From an uncultured Bacteroidia bacterium (GTDB taxonomy: Bacteria; Bacteroidota; Bacteroidia; Bacteroidales; F082): 35,340 bases of DNA. Each line of letters begins with the position of its first letter. Position 1 is the stretch's first letter. Made by a program: the position numbers and the translations under genes. This document shows positions 33,887-35,340 of the stretch, one piece after another. The stretch covers positions 1-35,340 of the forward strand of contig CAJVWU010000043.1 in the NCBI GenBank assembly GCA_913009755.1. The letters run 5' to 3'. Below the pieces are notes generated by a model that was not told the DNA's origin, searched no databases, and was given only the letters and a program-made list of their open reading frames with translations.

Positions 33887-34596
33887 AACAATTTGCCATC
33901 ATTGGGTTGAGCTCCTTCGGCCGCGATATGCTGGAAGAACTCTCAGAAATAAGCTGTGAAATCATGATTATCGATAAGAACGCTGAACTGGTAGAAAAAT
34001 ACGAGACAAAAGCTACAAGTGCTTTTATAGCAGATGCGGCAAATGAAGAGTCTATTAAAAAACTCATTCCATCCACCATCGATACTGCGATCATCGATAT
34101 GGGTGATAATATCGAAGTATCCGTTCTGGTAACTAACTACTTAAGCAAAATGGGAGTCCGGAAAATTATCGTCAAAGCAAAGTCTGACGAGCATGGAGAA
34201 GTCCTGGAAATAGTAGGGGCTACCCAGGTGATTTTTCCGAATCGTGAGGCAGCCAAGAGGATAACACCGCTTCTTGTGTCTTCCCTTCTTTTCGATTACC
34301 TCCCCTTCGGCAACGGGCTGGTTATGGCGGAGGTGCAAGTGCCGGAAAAATATTTCGGTAAGACCTTGATCGAAGTAGATCTACGGAGGACCCGAAAACT
34401 CAATGTTATTGCTATCCGGAAGGAAGTAGAAAGTGATTATGAATTCTTCTCTCCGAATTATCATCTGCAGCCGGATGACATTTTCCTGGTTGTCGGTAAG
34501 AAAGATGATGTAGTTTCGATCTCAGGAATAGATCTATCGGGCAGAAAATCCGGATTCGCCGGGCTTCTTAAAAAATTACTGGGCAGAAAAAAGTAA
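33883..34596 (+). CDS. ktrA: K+ transporter regulatory subunit, KtrA (RCK/TrkA) family
   Basis: The 237-residue cytosolic protein has an RCK N domain (MKQFAIIGLSSFGRDMLEEL, a Rossmann start, and MIIDKNAELVEKY with the acidic residue after the second strand that binds the nucleotide ribose). Its TrkA-C-like domain (VQVPEKYFGKTLIEVDLRRTRKLNVIAIRKE; HLQPDDIFLVVGKKDDV) follows. Such subunits form an octameric ring that gates KtrB in response to ATP/ADP or NAD(H). ATG 33883 is preceded by a strong SD (GGGGAGG, ending at 33872). A longer frame open from 33766 overlaps ktrB and is not needed. Confidence 0.9.
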   Translation: MKQFAIIGLSSFGRDMLEELSEISCEIMIIDKNAELVEKYETKATSAFIADAANEESIKKLIPSTIDTAIIDMGDNIEVSVLVTNYLSKMGVRKIIVKAKSDEHGEVLEIVGATQVIFPNREAAKRITPLLVSSLLFDYLPFGNGLVMAEVQVPEKYFGKTLIEVDLRRTRKLNVIAIRKEVESDYEFFSPNYHLQPDDIFLVVGKKDDVVSISGIDLSGRKSGFAGLLKKLLGRKK

Positions 34597-34608
34597 TGGG
34601 AGGGGTAC

Positions 34609-35340
34609 GTGAAAAATATACCGATTTTACAGGTTTCCGGCAGTACCCTGGCGGAGGCTTACGAGCAAGCTCTTATAAAACTCAATAAGGAAGGCATCCG
34701 CTTCAAAACGCAGTACGATAAAGATGGCGATCCTCCAAGTTTGGATGCTACCATGAACATCACTGTTGATGAGCCTGAAAAAGACCCTATGATTCACAAG
34801 GCATTTCCCGGCGGAATCGAAGACCTGCGGGAATACGTGTTTGAGCTTTTAGGTTTCAAGGATCACTGGGTGAAGAATATGGATGATAAGGAAGATACCC
34901 GCTGGGAATACACCTATCATCAGAGACTGGCAAGATGGGGAACCTGGAAGGAGCGGACGGATCAAGGAGGGAGCCGGTTGGTAAGTCTCCTCAAGGGGGA
35001 TAATGAAGAGGGTGTTGACCAGGTAAAAAAGGTTGTGGAAAAGCTTACCAAGCAGCCCTTTACACGCCAGGCCCAGATGATTACCTGGATGCCTTTCATG
35101 GATTTTGATGTGTATGATCCTCCCTGTCTTCAATCCCTGTGGTACCGCCTGCTGGAGGATGGGGATGAGCTCTATCTGAACTGCAACGTCCGTTTCCGAA
35201 GTAATGATGCCTGGGGAGCGAACTTCATGAACATGTTCGGTATTATTCATTTCAACAGGGAACAGATTGCAGATCCTTTGCAGACCCATTTAGGAAAAAC
35301 CGTGCGCCTTGGAAGGTTGAACTGGCACGCTGATTCCTAT
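34609..35340 (+). CDS. Thymidylate-synthase-like protein, 3' end missing
   Basis: An open frame from GTG 34609, with a strong SD (GGGAGGGG, ending at 34605), runs to the window edge (244 codons, no stop). The sequence fits the thymidylate synthase/dCMP hydroxymethylase fold: PPC173LQSLWYRL matches the catalytic-cysteine site, and RSND at 197-200 matches the RSxD phosphate-binding motif. N208, 11 residues after that Arg, takes the place of the nucleotide-binding Asn of TS (same spacing as E. coli R166-N177). TRQAQMITW at 152-160 lies where TS has its TRRA-like region. It differs from classical ThyA in much of the sequence, so dTMP synthesis is likely but another pyrimidine-methylating reaction is possible. 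It sits 12 nt after ktrA in an apparent operon. Confidence 0.75.
   Translation, partial: MKNIPILQVSGSTLAEAYEQALIKLNKEGIRFKTQYDKDGDPPSLDATMNITVDEPEKDPMIHKAFPGGIEDLREYVFELLGFKDHWVKNMDDKEDTRWEYTYHQRLARWGTWKERTDQGGSRLVSLLKGDNEEGVDQVKKVVEKLTKQPFTRQAQMITWMPFMDFDVYDPPCLQSLWYRLLEDGDELYLNCNVRFRSNDAWGANFMNMFGIIHFNREQIADPLQTHLGKTVRLGRLNWHADSY

Overview
The window reads as a member of the phylum Bacteroidota, probably Bacteroidales-like, joined at its right end to about 2.8 kb of different character. The Bacteroidota call rests on four things visible here: the 16S/23S sequence, promoters of the TTG-N19-TAnnTTTG type (best at 6861-6890 and 26892-26921), translation starts that mostly lack Shine-Dalgarno (SD) motifs although the 16S keeps an intact CCUCC, and a secreted protein with a type IX secretion C-terminal domain.

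Layout. (1) 1-1800: an inverted repeat at the left edge, then an IS1634-like insertion sequence whose transposase is frameshifted near its C terminus at an A8 run. (2) 1867-6624: a type IX secreted surface protein (minus strand) diverging from a membrane glycosyltransferase of the ArnT/PMT type (plus strand). (3) 6625-7143: a palindromic REP-like repeat and two promoters feeding the ribosomal operon. (4) 7144-25403: one continuous run of 33 same-strand genes, rpsL to rplQ, merging the str, S10, spc and alpha operons. tuf and adk are absent from the run; map, infA and rpmJ sit between secY and rpsM. It ends in a clear intrinsic terminator. (5) 25454-26743: enolase. (6) 26744-32549: an rRNA operon, 16S - tRNA-Ile(GAU) - tRNA-Ala(UGC) - 23S - 5S, with a strong promoter and a recognisable pre-16S processing stem. 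(7) 32561-35340: ktrB, ktrA and a truncated thymidylate-synthase-like gene in a tight operon with strong SD sequences.

The genes of parts 4-6 form the growth machinery: ribosomal proteins, EF-G, IF-1, RNA polymerase alpha, SecY translocon, Met aminopeptidase and rRNA. The distal promoter of the ribosomal-protein operon and the rRNA promoter share 18 of 19 bases from the -7 box into the transcribed region, which suggests common growth control.

The most unusual object is the 5S rRNA gene. Its two ends pair normally and helices II/III are present, but helix IV/loop D is enlarged by about 55-60 nt into a 17-bp stem capped by small hairpins. The second issue is the abrupt change after the 5S: strong SD motifs, a GTG start, and a K+ channel gene starting 12 nt after the 5S. 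This points either to an assembly join in a conserved rRNA sequence or to foreign DNA placed behind the rRNA operon. No CRISPR array, phage or defence system was seen.
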